From positions 1,426,001 through 1,490,000 of the forward strand of contig NZ_AP022615.1 in the NCBI RefSeq assembly GCF_010730745.1: a stretch of DNA of 64,000 bases, in the 5' to 3' direction. This DNA comes from Mycobacterium heidelbergense (GTDB lineage Bacteria; Actinomycetota; Actinomycetes; Mycobacteriales; Mycobacteriaceae). The translations under genes and the position numbers were made by a program. Positions 11,419-22,647 of the stretch are shown piece after piece (positions within the stretch are counted from its first letter, which is position 1; each line of letters begins with the position of its first letter). The notes under the pieces were generated by a model. The model saw only the letters and a program-made list of their open reading frames with translations, was not told the DNA's origin and did no database searches.

Positions 11419-11610
11419 CTACGCTCCCCCGCCATGCCAGACCGCCTCGACGTTGTTGCCGTCGGGGTCGCGCACGAAGGCGCCGAAGTACCCGGGGTGG
11501 TATTCGGGCCACCGGCGCGGCGCGTGCAGCGACTCGGCTCCCAGCACGGCGTCGTAAAACCGCTGGGATTTCGCGTAGTCGGCGCAGGTGATTCCGATGT
11601 GGTCGATCAT
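11419..11610 (-). CDS. Shortened VOC/glyoxalase-fold protein (internal deletion)
   Basis: A 63-residue frame. The first part (MIDHIGITCADYAKSQRFYDAVLG) is the normal start of a VOC domain and the last part (YHPGYFGAFVRDPDGNNVEAVWHGGG) its normal end. A full VOC monomer has about 120-130 residues, so roughly 60 are missing in frame from the middle. It is probably a non-functional remnant, or at best half a dimer. It sits just upstream of the DinB-like gene and divergent to the amidohydrolase at 11657. Confidence 0.6.
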   Translation of the reverse strand: MIDHIGITCADYAKSQRFYDAVLGAESLHAPRRWPEYHPGYFGAFVRDPDGNNVEAVWHGGGA

Positions 11611-11656
11611 GAAAAGATCCTGGCACGACCCACCGGGGCGGCCGTAGATTAGTTAG

Positions 11657-13408
11657 ATGACCTACGACCTCCTCATCCGCAATGGCACCATCGTCGACGG
11701 CCTGGGGGGTGAGCCGTACGTCGGCGACGTCGCGGTGCGGGACGGCGTCATCAAAAAGGTGGCGGCCGTCGGTCACGTGAACGGCGAAGCCGCCAAACGC
11801 GAGATCGACGCCACCGGGCTGCTGGTCACGCCCGGCTTCGTCGACCTGCACACCCACTACGACGGCCAGTCCATCTGGTCGGAGCGCCTGACCCCGTCGT
11901 CGGCGCACGGGGTCACCACGGTGGTGATGGGCAACTGCGGGGTCGGCTTCGCCCCGTGCCGCCAGGAGGACCACGACGTCCTGGTCGACGTGATGGCCGG
12001 CGTCGAGGACATTCCCGGCGTCGTCATGACCGACGGGCTGCCCTGGACCTGGGAAACCTTCCCCGAATACCTGGACGCGCTGGACGCGGGCAAACGCGAT
12101 ATCGACGTGGCCGCCTACCTGCCGCATTCCCCGCTGCGGGTCTACGTGATGGGCCAGCGCGGCGCCAACCGGGAGCCGGCCACCGCCGGGGACCTCGCGA
12201 AGATGCGGGCGCTGGCCAAGGAGGCGATCGAGGCCGGGGCGCTGGGGTTCGCGTCGTCGCGGCTGATGATCCACAAGACCGAAAGTGGTTCGCCGATCCC
12301 GAGCTACGACGCCGCCCGCGAGGAGATCGAAGAGATCGCCCGGGGTGTCGTGGACGCCGGCGGCGGCCTGCTCCAGTTCGTCCCCGACATCCCGGCCGGC
12401 GGCTACCAGCCCGTGCTGCAGACGGTGTTCGACGTCGCCGAGGACGTCGGGCTGCCGGTCACCTTCACCCTGGTCGTCGCCAACGCCGGCGACCCGACGT
12501 GGCCGGACGCCATCACCATGATCGAGAAGGCCAATTCAAGGGCGGGCGCGGGCGATCCACGAATCACCGCGCAGCTGCTGCCGCGCCCGATCGGGCTGAT
12601 CATCGGGCTGCAGCTGTCCGCCAACCCGTTCGTGCTCTATCCCAGCTACCGCGAGATCGCGCACCTGCCGCTGGCCGAGCGCGTCGCCGAGATGCGCAAG
12701 CCCGAGGTCCGGGCCCGCATCCTGGCCGACAAGCCCGGCCAGGGGCATCCGATCCTGTACGTGGCGCAGATGTGGGACTGGATCTTCCCGCTGGGTGAGC
12801 ACCCCAATTACGAGCCGGACCCGGCGGACAGCATCGGGGCGCGCGCCCGGGCCAAGGGCGTGGACCCGATGGAGGAGGCCTACGACCGCCTGCTCGACGA
12901 CGACGGGCGCGCCATGCTGCTGGTCGCGACCAGCAACCTGCAGGACAACTCGCTGGACACCGTCGGCGAACTGCTGCACCGCGACGACGTGGTGCTCGGA
13001 CTCGGCGACGGGGGCGCGCACTACGGGATGATCTGCGACGCCAGCTACTCGACGTACTTCCTGGCGCACTGGGCGCGCGACCGGAAGACCGGGCGGTTCT
13101 CGGTGCCCGAAGCCGTTCGCGAACTCACGTCCGTGCCCGCGCGCGTCGCCGGACTGGGCGACCGCGGCCGCATCGCCGCCGGATACAAGGCCGACCTCAA
13201 CGTCATCGACCACGCCGCGCTGCGCCTGCACAAGCCGGTGATCCGCCACGACCTTCCCGCCGGCGGGCGACGCCTGGACCAGACCGCCGACGGGTATGTC
13301 GCAACGATCGTGTCCGGCGAAATAATTGCCGAAAATGGCATTCCCACGCATGCGCGTCCCGGAAAGTTGGTCCGCGGCCGAAAGCCCATCCCTGTACCTG
13401 CTCAATAA
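11657..13408 (+). CDS. Amidohydrolase, N-acyl-D-amino-acid deacylase family
   Basis: A 583-residue cytosolic metal-dependent hydrolase. It has the N-terminal beta-sandwich ([18 protein letters not shown]), the metal-binding [10 protein letters not shown] motif near residue 70, the [18 protein letters not shown] block typical of D-aminoacylases, and a late [14 protein letters not shown] metal/substrate segment. The C-terminal sheet ends with [15 protein letters not shown]. Mtb Rv2913c belongs to this family. The natural substrate is not known; N-acyl-D-amino acids are the family guess. It is preceded by a short spacer and followed by the PPE gene on the same strand. Confidence 0.88.
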   Translation: MTYDLLIRNGTIVDGLGGEPYVGDVAVRDGVIKKVAAVGHVNGEAAKREIDATGLLVTPGFVDLHTHYDGQSIWSERLTPSSAHGVTTVVMGNCGVGFAPCRQEDHDVLVDVMAGVEDIPGVVMTDGLPWTWETFPEYLDALDAGKRDIDVAAYLPHSPLRVYVMGQRGANREPATAGDLAKMRALAKEAIEAGALGFASSRLMIHKTESGSPIPSYDAAREEIEEIARGVVDAGGGLLQFVPDIPAGGYQPVLQTVFDVAEDVGLPVTFTLVVANAGDPTWPDAITMIEKANSRAGAGDPRITAQLLPRPIGLIIGLQLSANPFVLYPSYREIAHLPLAERVAEMRKPEVRARILADKPGQGHPILYVAQMWDWIFPLGEHPNYEPDPADSIGARARAKGVDPMEEAYDRLLDDDGRAMLLVATSNLQDNSLDTVGELLHRDDVVLGLGDGGAHYGMICDASYSTYFLAHWARDRKTGRFSVPEAVRELTSVPARVAGLGDRGRIAAGYKADLNVIDHAALRLHKPVIRHDLPAGGRRLDQTADGYVATIVSGEIIAENGIPTHARPGKLVRGRKPIPVPAQ

Positions 13409-13446
13409 CGCCACGAAGGGCGGCCCGTCCCGGTTAAGTTGGGTTA

Positions 13447-14862
13447 GTGACAAGCCCGCATTTTGCGTGGTTGCCGCCAGAAATCAACTCGGCACTAATC
13501 TTCGCCGGCCCCGGAGCGGCGCCGCTGCTTGCTGCGGCCGCGGCGTGGGACGCGCTGGCCGAGGACCTGGCGTCGTCGGCGTCATCGTTTTTTTCGGTGA
13601 CGTCGGACCTGGCCAACGGTTCGTGGCAGGGTGCGTCCTCGGCGGCGATGATGGCCGTCGCGAGCCAGTACGTGAGCTGGCTCAGCGCCGCGGCAGCCCA
13701 GGCGGAGGCCGCATCGAGCCAGGCCGGAGCCATCGCGGCCGCATTCGAGGCGGCGCTGGCGGCCACGATCCAGCCGGCGGTGGTGGCGGCCAACCGCGCC
13801 CTGGTGCAGGCGCTGGCGTCCACGAACTGGTTCGGCCTCAACGCCCCGGCGATCATGGACACCGAGGCGGCGTACGAGGCGATGTGGGCATCGGACGTGG
13901 CGGCAATGTTCGGTTACCACGCCGACGCCTCGGCGGCGGCCGCGCAATTGGCGCCGTGGCAGCAAATCCTGGAGAAGCTCGGTATCACCTTCAACAACGG
14001 CCAACTCAGCTTTAACCTCTTCGGATCCGCGCAAGGCAATTCCAACATCGGTTTTGGCAACAGCGGTAGTCAAAATATCGGCTCCGGAAACTCGGGTAAC
14101 AACAATATTGGCTGGGGCAACCTCGGCAACGGAAATGTCGGCTTCGGCAATACCGGCAACAACGACTTCGGGATCGGGCTGACCGGCAACAACCAGATCG
14201 GCTTCGGCGGCTTCAACTCGGGCACCGGCAACATCGGACTGTTCAACTCCGGGAACAACAACATCGGCTTTTTCAACTCCGGCAACGGAAACTTCGGCAT
14301 CGGGAACTCGGGCAACTTCAACAGCGGCTTTGCCAACGCGGGGTCGGCGAACGCCGGATTTTTCAACTCCGGCAGCTCCAACACCGGTTTCTTCCAGGAC
14401 AACGGCATGGCCGGCCAGGGCAGCGCGGACTCGAGCATGCTCAGCTCCGGCCGCTACGTCACGGGCGGTGTCGGCGCGGCCAGCTCGGGCGTTCTCGGCT
14501 CGGTCACCGCGGCGACCGGCGGCTTGAACTCGAGCCTGCCAGGCTCGGGTTTGCTCAACCCGGCACTGTCCAACGCCGCGTTCGCCAACCCGGCGGATCC
14601 GAGCGCCATGTCCGGCGGCCTCCAGGTGGGCGCGAGCGCGGGCGCCGTCAGCGCGGCGAGTGGCCCCACCCCCACACCACCGGCCTTGCGAACGACGACA
14701 TCCGCTCCCGCGGGCTTCTTCCCCACCGGCGGCAACGACTCCGGCTTCCGGAACCCGCCCACCCGCGACACTGGCATACCTAGCTCGGGCTTCTTCAACA
14801 AGGGAGACCGCGCCCCCGGCGCCCCCAACCCGGGCATACGGGTGCCGGACATATCCGACTAA
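13447..14862 (+). CDS. PPE-MPTR protein (PPE10-like by position)
   Basis: 471 residues from GTG 13447. The N-terminal 180 residues are a PPE domain: PPE at 10-12 and the WxG turn W60-Q-G62. Residues about 190-320 consist of the MPTR pentapeptide array (GFGNSG, NIGFFNSGNGNFG, SGNNN repeats), followed by a Ser/Gly/Pro-rich tail. It occupies the place of Mtb Rv0442c (PPE10), also an MPTR protein, next to the Rv0441c and groEL2 orthologues. PPE proteins of this class are exported by ESX systems with a PE partner; no PE gene is adjacent here. It is predicted to be surface-exposed or secreted. Confidence 0.93.
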   Translation: MTSPHFAWLPPEINSALIFAGPGAAPLLAAAAAWDALAEDLASSASSFFSVTSDLANGSWQGASSAAMMAVASQYVSWLSAAAAQAEAASSQAGAIAAAFEAALAATIQPAVVAANRALVQALASTNWFGLNAPAIMDTEAAYEAMWASDVAAMFGYHADASAAAAQLAPWQQILEKLGITFNNGQLSFNLFGSAQGNSNIGFGNSGSQNIGSGNSGNNNIGWGNLGNGNVGFGNTGNNDFGIGLTGNNQIGFGGFNSGTGNIGLFNSGNNNIGFFNSGNGNFGIGNSGNFNSGFANAGSANAGFFNSGSSNTGFFQDNGMAGQGSADSSMLSSGRYVTGGVGAASSGVLGSVTAATGGLNSSLPGSGLLNPALSNAAFANPADPSAMSGGLQVGASAGAVSAASGPTPTPPALRTTTSAPAGFFPTGGNDSGFRNPPTRDTGIPSSGFFNKGDRAPGAPNPGIRVPDISD

Positions 14863-14889
14863 CGTCCGCCTGCGCCTATCCTCGAGACC

Positions 14890-15303
14890 ATGCGCACGCA
14901 GAAGAGGGTGGACGTTAAGCGGCTCGCCGCTGCTCTCGCCGACTACCCGTTCGCGTATCTGATCACCGTCGACGACGGCTATCGCGTGCACACCGTGACG
15001 GTCGAGCCGACGTTGCGCGACCTTCCGGACGGCCCCGGCGCGATCCTCGACGTCGGGCTCATCGGCGGCCGCACCCGGAAAAATTTGGCCCAGCACGGCG
15101 ACGTCACCCTGCTGTGGCCCCCGCCCGAGCCCGGCGGTTACTCGCTGATCGTCGACGGCCGCGCCGAGGCCAGTGACGTCGACGACCAGACCACCCGGTT
15201 GGGCGTGGTGCCCACCCGCGCGCTACTGCACCGCGACGCCGACTCCCCCGAGGCGGCCAAGGGCTGCCTGCACGACTGCGTGGTGTTCTCGCTGCCGGCC
15301 TGA
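14890..15303 (+). CDS. Rv0441c-like split-barrel protein
   Basis: A 137-residue soluble protein, 27 bp after the PPE gene. The sequence ([55 protein letters not shown]) fits a small flavin/pyridoxamine-oxidase-like split barrel. No catalytic residues are recognisable. By position it is the orthologue of Mtb Rv0441c, which has no assigned function. The gene ends 190 bp before the convergent groEL2. Confidence 0.75.
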   Translation: MRTQKRVDVKRLAAALADYPFAYLITVDDGYRVHTVTVEPTLRDLPDGPGAILDVGLIGGRTRKNLAQHGDVTLLWPPPEPGGYSLIVDGRAEASDVDDQTTRLGVVPTRALLHRDADSPEAAKGCLHDCVVFSLPA

Positions 15304-15313
15304 GCCTCGTGGA

Positions 15314-15353
15314 GCGTTGGCAGTGAAACCAGGGCGTTGGCAGTGAAACCAGG
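15314..15353. repeat. 20-bp tandem duplication
   Basis: The unit GCGTTGGCAGTGAAACCAGG is present twice head to tail (15314-15333, 15334-15353), just after the Rv0441c-like gene. The second copy runs into the inverted repeat at 15343-15388. Confidence 0.8.
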
Positions 15354-15388
15354 GCGGAGAAATCGCCGGAATCCCGCCCTGGCTTCAC
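15343..15388. repeat. Inverted repeat with 15-bp arms
   Basis: Arms 15343-15357 and 15374-15388 (GTGAAACCAGGGCGG against CCGCCCTGGCTTCAC) pair with one mismatch around a 16-base loop. There is no T-run, so it is not a typical terminator. It may be a small dispersed mycobacterial hairpin; part of it (AATCCCGCCCTG) recurs at 43823-43834. Confidence 0.6.
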
Positions 15389-15445
15389 GCGCAAAGCCGT
15401 AGGTTCACACTCAAGCCGCAGGCGAATGTGGCTGGCCCGCGACGA

Positions 15446-15479
15446 AAAAGCCCGGCTCCTGTTGGGGAGCCGGGCTTTT
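15446..15479. terminator. Bidirectional intrinsic terminator after groEL2
   Basis: A perfect 14-bp stem (15446-15459 with 15466-15479, AAAAGCCCGGCTCC) and 6-base loop, with T-runs on both strands. It lies 14 bp beyond the groEL2 stop and would also stop transcription from the PPE/Rv0441c side. Confidence 0.85.
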
Positions 15480-15493
15480 CGCTTGGCGACTTC

Positions 15494-17303
<1,810 letters not shown>

Positions 17304-17327
17304 GTCGCCCGGTGACGATGCGGCCCG

Positions 17328-17909
17328 TCATCGCGCGGCGCGCAAACCGTCGACGACGACGTCGGTCACCCGCTCCGCCAGCGCCGGGTTGTACGCCTCC
17401 ATCGCCTGGCATCCAACCAGGATTGCCTTCACCTCCCGCACGCCGATGTCTTGGCGCGCGGTGCCCGCCTGCTGCGCGGCCCGGAGCAGCTCGCCGAGCA
17501 CGGCCAGGAACGCGTCCTCGGCCTCGGGCGCGGCGCTGGCGATGTCGATGCCGAACCCGGCCAGCGCGTCGACCAGCCCGCGGTCGGTCGCGCCCCACCG
17601 CAACACGATCGAGCGCAGGAAACTGAAGACCGCTTCGCCGGGCCCGTCGGATTCCAGCAGCGCGTACCCGTCGTCGACCAAACGCTGCATCCGGTCCTGG
17701 ATGACCGCCCGAAACAGCGCTTCCTTCGTCGGAAAGTGGCGGTAGACCGTGCCGGCCCCGACGCCGGCGCGCCGCGCGACCTCATCGATCGGCACCGACA
17801 GGCCCTCGGCGGCAAAGGTTTCGTAGGCGACTTCCAGCACCCGGGCGCGGTTGCGCGCCGCATCGGCGCGCAACGGCCGTGTGGGTTGCTCCATCTGTTC
17901 ACTACCCAA
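17328..17909 (-). CDS. TetR-family regulator divergent from SDR gene
   Basis: 193 residues from ATG 17909; an in-frame ATG at 17894 is equally possible since neither has a clear ribosome site. The helix-turn-helix is clear (SVPIDEVARRAGVGAGTVYRHFPTKEALFRAVI), followed by a helical ligand domain. It is transcribed away from the SDR gene at 17999, and the 90-bp gap between them contains a promoter and an imperfect inverted repeat (AAGCGGGGCG near 17920, CGCCCCGTTT near 17966). It probably represses the SDR and/or itself. The ligand is unknown. Confidence 0.88.
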   Translation of the reverse strand: MGSEQMEQPTRPLRADAARNRARVLEVAYETFAAEGLSVPIDEVARRAGVGAGTVYRHFPTKEALFRAVIQDRMQRLVDDGYALLESDGPGEAVFSFLRSIVLRWGATDRGLVDALAGFGIDIASAAPEAEDAFLAVLGELLRAAQQAGTARQDIGVREVKAILVGCQAMEAYNPALAERVTDVVVDGLRAAR

Positions 17910-17913
17910 TCGG

Positions 17914-17944
17914 TTGACAAAGCGGGGCGTGCGTTCCGTATAGT
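17914..17944 (+). promoter_or_regulatory. Likely SigA-type promoter for the SDR gene
   Basis: TTGACA at 17914-17919 and TATAGT at 17939-17944, separated by 19 bp, 55 bp upstream of the SDR start. The elements are close to consensus though the spacer is slightly long. The half-sites AAGCGGGGCG/CGCCCCGTTT flank the -10 and would suit TetR control. Confidence 0.5.
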
Positions 17945-17998
17945 GACCAACAACCGGAGCGCTCGCCCCGTTTACCTTACCTAGTTCAGGAGCTCCCC

Positions 17999-18913
17999 AT
18001 GGCCAAGTGGACCACCGCCAACATTCCCGACCAGACGGGCCGCGTCACCGTCATCACCGGAGCCAACACGGGCCTCGGCTACGAGACCGCCTTGGCCCTG
18101 GCCGGGCACGGCGCCCACGTGGTGCTGGCGGTGCGCAACCTCGACAAGGGCAAGGACGCCGCCGCGCGGATCGCCGCCACGAGCCCCAAGGGCGAGGTCA
18201 CGCTGCAGGAGCTCGACCTGACGTCGCTGGAGTCCATCCGCGCCGCGGCCGACCAGCTGCGGTCCGGGTACGACCGCATCGACCTGCTGATCAACAACGC
18301 CGGGGTGATGTGGACGTCGAAGTCGACCACCAAGGACGGCTTCGAGCTGCAGTTCGGCACCAACCACCTCGGCCACTTCGCGCTCACGGGCCTGCTGCTG
18401 GATCGGCTCCTGCCGGTCGCCGGTTCCCGCGTCGTCACGGTCAGCAGCATCGGGCACCGCATCCGCGCCGACATTCACTTCGACGACCTGCAGTGGGAAC
18501 GCCGCTACAACAGGGTCGCGGCCTACGGGCAGGCCAAGCTCGCCAACCTGCTGTTCACCTACGAATTGCAGCGACGCCTCGCCCCGCACGGAACGACGAT
18601 CGCCGCGGCCGCCCACCCCGGCGGCTCGAGCACCGAGCTGACCCGGCATCTGCCCGGGCTGCTCGCGCCCGTGTACGGCCTGCTGGAACCGCTGATCGCC
18701 CAGGACGCGGCCACCGGCGCGCTGCCGCAACTGCGCGCCGCCACCGACCCCGGCGTTCTCGGCGGGCAGTACTACGGGCCGAACGGCTTCGCCGAAACAC
18801 GAGGCCACCCCAAGGTCGTGACGTCCAGCGCCAAGTCGCACGACGTCGACCGGCAGCGCCGGTTGTGGGCCGTCTCCGAGGAGCTCACCGGGGTGGTCTA
18901 TCCCATCGACTGA
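17999..18913 (+). CDS. Short-chain dehydrogenase/reductase (Rv0439c-like)
   Basis: 304 residues with the classical SDR layout: the Rossmann TGANTGLGYETALALA motif near residue 20, INNAGVM near 98, the active-site VTVSSIGH segment, and YGQAKLANLLF for the catalytic Tyr/Lys. It is of the retinol-dehydrogenase/WW-oxidoreductase-like SDR type common in mycobacteria. The start has a good ribosome site (AGGAGCT). By position it is the orthologue of Rv0439c, which in Mtb is followed directly by moeA2; here nearly 20 kb of inserted DNA intervenes. The substrate is unknown. Confidence 0.92.
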   Translation: MAKWTTANIPDQTGRVTVITGANTGLGYETALALAGHGAHVVLAVRNLDKGKDAAARIAATSPKGEVTLQELDLTSLESIRAAADQLRSGYDRIDLLINNAGVMWTSKSTTKDGFELQFGTNHLGHFALTGLLLDRLLPVAGSRVVTVSSIGHRIRADIHFDDLQWERRYNRVAAYGQAKLANLLFTYELQRRLAPHGTTIAAAAHPGGSSTELTRHLPGLLAPVYGLLEPLIAQDAATGALPQLRAATDPGVLGGQYYGPNGFAETRGHPKVVTSSAKSHDVDRQRRLWAVSEELTGVVYPID

Positions 18914-18938
18914 CCGCGACGGGGGCCACACTGGACCC

Positions 18939-19430
18939 ATGTCGATCGTCGTGCCACCGTATCCGCCGCCCCGCTACACCAAGGAGGAGCCGGAGACCAG
19001 CGCCTGGCTCAAGCGGGCCGATCAGCCGCCGGACTACGAAACCTCCGGCGTCAAGTACCACTACCTGGCCAATCAGCGGGCCACCGACGGCGACTACGGC
19101 CTCTACCGGGTCGACATCGCGCCGGCCGGCGGCGGGCCTCCAGCCCACTTTCACCGCGCGATGTCCGAGGCGTTCTTCGTGTTGTCCGGGACGATGAAGC
19201 TCTACGACGGCAACGAGTGGATGGACGGTCGTCAGGGTGACTTCTTGTACGTCCCGCCCGGCGGCATCCATGGTTTCCGCAACGAGGCCGACGAACCGGC
19301 ATCGATCCTGATGCTCTTCGCCCCCGGCGCCCCACGCGAGGCCTACTTCGAAGGTTTCGGTGCGCTGGCCGACATGACGGATGGCCAACGCAGGGAGTGG
19401 TTCATCCGCCACGACAACTTCTTCATCTAG
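18939..19430 (+). CDS. Cupin-domain protein
   Basis: 163 residues with one cupin barrel. Motif 1 is PPAHFHRAMSEAFFVLSG, with two His and a Glu for a metal; motif 2 is GDFLYVPPGGIHGFRN. The C-terminus (WFIRHDNFFI) resembles quercetinase-like mycobacterial cupins. It lies 25 bp after the SDR gene and could share its transcript. It is the last intact gene before a belt of decayed genes. No substrate can be named. Confidence 0.85.
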   Translation: MSIVVPPYPPPRYTKEEPETSAWLKRADQPPDYETSGVKYHYLANQRATDGDYGLYRVDIAPAGGGPPAHFHRAMSEAFFVLSGTMKLYDGNEWMDGRQGDFLYVPPGGIHGFRNEADEPASILMLFAPGAPREAYFEGFGALADMTDGQRREWFIRHDNFFI

Positions 19431-19444
19431 TAGTCAGGTAGCCA

Positions 19445-20585
19445 GGTCGCCATCGACGTAGCGCTGCAGGTTACCGAGCAAGCCAACGCCTCCTGGGTGA
19501 TCGGGGCCGACGGCGCCCACAGCACGGTGCGCAAACTGGTCGGCACCAAACTCGCGGGTTCGTTTGTCGGGGAACGCTTTCTGCTCGGGACGTCGACGCC
19601 GAGCACTCACTCGACCTGAACTCGATGCACACCTTCTTCGCCTCCGACGGCCCGGTGGTGGTACTGCCGATGCGGGACGGGCGGATACGGTTTCTCGCCG
19701 AGGTGCACGACGCGCCCGGCACCCCGCTGAACCCGAAACCGACCCAGCGCGAACTGCAGACGATCCTCGACAAGCGGATCGGCGGTATCCGCCTGGTGCA
19801 TTCACATCGGCTGACCACCTTCGAGATCCACCACGCGCGGGTGCCTGCCTACCGCTGGGCCCGGGTCTTCCTGGCCGGCGATGCCGCCCACATCCACAGC
19901 CTCGCCGGCGGCCAGGGGCATGAACACCGGCATGCAGGACGCGTTCAACCTGGCCTGGAAGCTGGCAGCGGTAATCGACGGCGACGGCGGTGACACGCTG
20001 CTGGACAGCTATCAAGCCGAGCGTATCCCCGTCGCCGACAACGTCATCGCGTTCACCGATCGGCTCACCAAGGCCGACACGCTGTCCGATGCACCCCGTC
20101 GTATCCGCGACGTGGTGATTCGGATGCTCTCGCATATCCGCGCGGCGCGACGAATGATGGCCGACACGGCGGAAGAGGTCAACATCACGTATCGGAACAG
20201 CCCGATCGCCGTGGGGAAACGCCGGCGGCGCGCCAAAGTAGTTGCCGGCGACCATGTTCCAGATGTCATGGACGCAGCGGTGCAGAAGCAACTCAGCGCG
20301 GTGCGCGGCGCGCAGAACACGGGTCACGTCGTGGTCACCGTCGCGCGCGGGCAGGTGGCACCGGCCGCGACGAAAGGTCAAGTGCAGGTTCTGGTGACCG
20401 CGGAAGACACCCCGGTCGCGGGGTACGACACCGTTATCGCTGCCTCGAACGGCGTTGTGGCACAGCGGTTCAGACTCGGGAACGGCGGGCGCATCGTGAT
20501 CCGCCCGGACGGCTACCTCGGCGCTGTCGCCGCCCTGGACGACGCGACCACCGTGGCCGACTACTTCGTCAAGATCAGGAGCTGA
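19445..20585 (+). pseudogene. FAD-dependent aromatic monooxygenase remnant (PheA/TfdB type)
   Basis: Three frames in succession spell one protein: ASWVIGADGAHSTVRKLVG (FAD-binding GD motif) to ERFLLG, then VDAEHSLDLNSMHTFF to FLAGDAAHIHS (the GDxxH FAD motif), then GMNTGMQDAFNLAWKLA to the end with the C-terminal thioredoxin-like domain (YLGAVAALDDATTVADYF). The N-terminal third, including the GxGxxG dinucleotide site, is missing. Frame breaks occur near 19597 (one base lost in a G run) and near 19913 (one base gained). It is therefore 5'-truncated and doubly frameshifted. Confidence 0.8.
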
Positions 20586-20591
20586 ATACCC

Positions 20592-21035
20592 ATGTACACC
20601 TACGACATCGCCACCGCGGACACGTTCACCGACCGTACTGGCCAATTCGAGAAATTCGGCGTCCCGCTCGACGACATCGAGCGGTCCGGACCGCCGTGAC
20701 AGACATGTGGGCCGACGCGCCCGGCGGCTGGGTTTACGAGTGGTCGAAGCTGGGCGCCGAATACGCCGACCGCGGCGACCACCGCATGGCGTCACTGGCC
20801 TACGGCTGCGCGAAGTTCCCCTGCCTGACGGACCAGGCGCGGGTGCGGGCCTTGCAGAACCAGCTCGAGCACTTCCAGTTGGCGGCCAAGGATTTCCAGG
20901 TGGCCTTTGAACGTCGCATCATCACAGTGCCCTACCGCGACGGCACCGTCGAGGTGCCCATCCACCTGCATTCCGCCGAAGGCCACTATGCGGCCCGGCC
21001 GGTGCTGATCGCCAGTGGGGTGGACACCTGGAAGA
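20592..21035 (+). pseudogene. Alpha/beta hydrolase (FrsA-like) N-terminal remnant
   Basis: A good start (MYTYDIATADTFTDR) is read to about 20680. One lost base in a G run then shifts the frame, and translation continues as VTDMWADAPGGWVYEWSKLG to HSAEGHYAARPVLIASGVDTWKM. The sequence is the N-terminal cap region and first strands of an FrsA/DUF1100-like esterase. The catalytic domain with nucleophile Ser is absent, because near 21035 the sequence passes into a VapC fragment. Shift and truncation together make it non-functional. Confidence 0.65.
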
Positions 21036-21215
21036 TGGGCATCCGACCACGTCGATGTGGAGCTGCTTGCCTCGGAGCAGATGTGGCGGTCCCCAATCCC
21101 CGACCTGCTGATCGCTGAAACCGCCCGACATCACGGCTTAGGAGTCGTGCATGTCGACGGCGACTACTCCCGCATCGCCGAGGTCCGCCCACTCACCACC
21201 CGCCGCCTCGGCTAA
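21036..21215 (+). pseudogene. VapC PIN-domain toxin, C-terminal fragment
   Basis: About 59 residues (HVDVELLASEQMW, IPDLLIAETARHHGLGVVHVDGDYSRIAEV) match the last half of mycobacterial VapC ribonuclease toxins, including the second-half acidic residues of the PIN site (P-D-L-L-I-A, H-x-D-x-D-Y). The N-terminal half with the first catalytic Asp and any vapB antitoxin are missing. It is fused directly to the hydrolase remnant, marking a deletion or recombination joint. Confidence 0.7.
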
Positions 21216-21574
21216 ACCCGACAACCACGCCAACCCAAAACGGTCGCGTTGGGTCCGCGCACACCGATGCTGAGCCGGGGATTCTGCTTGAACGTGTTTG
21301 CCGCATCGCCAATGGGCTTCAGGTGGTTTTGGACCGGAGGTCTCGCGGTGAGTCGCGCAGAGGGCTGAAGTGGCGGAGTAGCGGCCGGTCGAGGAATCCT
21401 CGGCACCGGTGCCGGCGGCGCCAGCACCAGAGGTCCGGTGGCAGGCTGGTGGTCTGGTGTGGAAGTTGGGCTGGGTTGAGGCCCAGCGTCGGAAAGCCTT
21501 GCGAGGGAAGCGACTGAGCGGTCCGTGACGTGAGTGGAGCCTGTCTCGTCGTTCGACCTTGAGGGGGCCCCGGG
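21216..21574. other. Intergenic stretch, nothing recognised
   Basis: Between the VapC remnant and the start of leader A. Several overlapping open frames exist on both strands, but none has a recognisable domain, ribosome site or mycobacterial codon pattern that would support a gene. Confidence 0.5.
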
Positions 21575-22647
21575 TTGGGTGGTTCATGGTGAGGGTCGGT
21601 TCTTACGGGTCGGCGAGCTGTACGTACCTGAGAAGAACCTGAGTCGGCGGGACTTTCGGTGGACATTTGCCGATCACTTCAGGAACACGCAGTCCAGCAA
21701 TCTCTATGAAGTAGATGAGTACCTGGTATACACACTATTCTTGCGTGCTTCAGCAATCTCTATTCGAGGCTTCGATAGTTCAGTTTGAAAGTACCTACCG
21801 GTAACAAGCAGGACCCGCACCCACTCCCCACTCAAGATAGCTCCATCCATTGCCATAGGACTGTTTGGCAAGGCATACGGCGAATAACTGAGTTTGCTGC
21901 TGTCCACTTCGGAAGCATGTCTCCGACATGTCGTGATGGTCCTAGGCCATCGGACGCAAACCTGAGAAAAAGTGAGATTGCCCCCAACCCTTGCGATCCT
22001 CTGATGGACGCGACCCGTGTCGCCGTCCAGGTAGACACCTCCAAGCACTAGTCACCCCCGGGCCCAGCCCGCCGGTGACCATCGCCGTCAATTCCCGCAT
22101 CAGGTGCGCTGCGGCGGCCACCGCGAGGAGCCATGCCCACCGACGTTTGACCCGCTACACCACCAACCCTGCAGGGATAGGCGCACATACAGCACAATGG
22201 CGTCACCCGCGACGGGGCGCGGTCTCCATCAACGTGCAGCCGGGCGTCGACGGGCCAGCGACGTTTGACGATCACGTCAGCGTTGACCAAGACACTTCCT
22301 GACAGCAGCGGTCGTGAGACCCACGCTTGGCCAGCCGTGCGCCGTGCGCAGTTGCCCGCTGGACAGAAACGCCACCCAATCTTGGGTGTAGCAGCACCCG
22401 CAAGCATTTCAAAAGACCAATAATTTTAGGGTTATTTTCAGCAGATTTTTTTGCTGCCAATTTCCCATCACCGCAGCTCATTAACCATTTAATTGCATAA
22501 ATTCCTCGATGTAATTCTCAGGTATGTTCACCTCTGTTACCAGCCAGAAATACACGGTGAACCAGATCAAAAACGGCCAGTACCCAGTCTTTTCTTAAGT
22601 ACGGCCCGGACACCTCGTTTTATCGGTCACGACAGGAAGGCGCCCAG
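21575..22647 (+). repeat. Conserved long leader A (upstream of PGRS cassette 1)
   Basis: About 1.07 kb without a credible gene, homologous along its length to leaders B (28250-29351) and C (33552-34678). Shared landmarks in order are TTGGGTGGTTC, GAAGAACCTGAG, ACATTTGCCGATCACTTC, GATAGTTCAGT, CCGGTAACAAGC, CGAATAACT, GTCCAGGTAGACA, ATTCCCGC, CCAATAATTTTAG and GGTATGTTCACCTCTG, then the ribosome site AGGAAGG. It is less GC-rich than the surrounding genes, especially the last 240 bp. Copy A is the most diverged, and its terminator-like hairpin is broken (GCCAGTACCCAGTC at 22576-22589). It may hold a promoter plus a long 5' UTR. Confidence 0.7.

Noticed and set aside
19434..20795. 453-residue minus-strand frame over the decayed genes
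   Set aside because: The plus strand holds FAD monooxygenase sequence in three frames; the minus frame has no recognisable domain.
21036..21215. Active VapBC toxin-antitoxin system
   Set aside because: Only the C-terminal half of VapC is present and there is no vapB.
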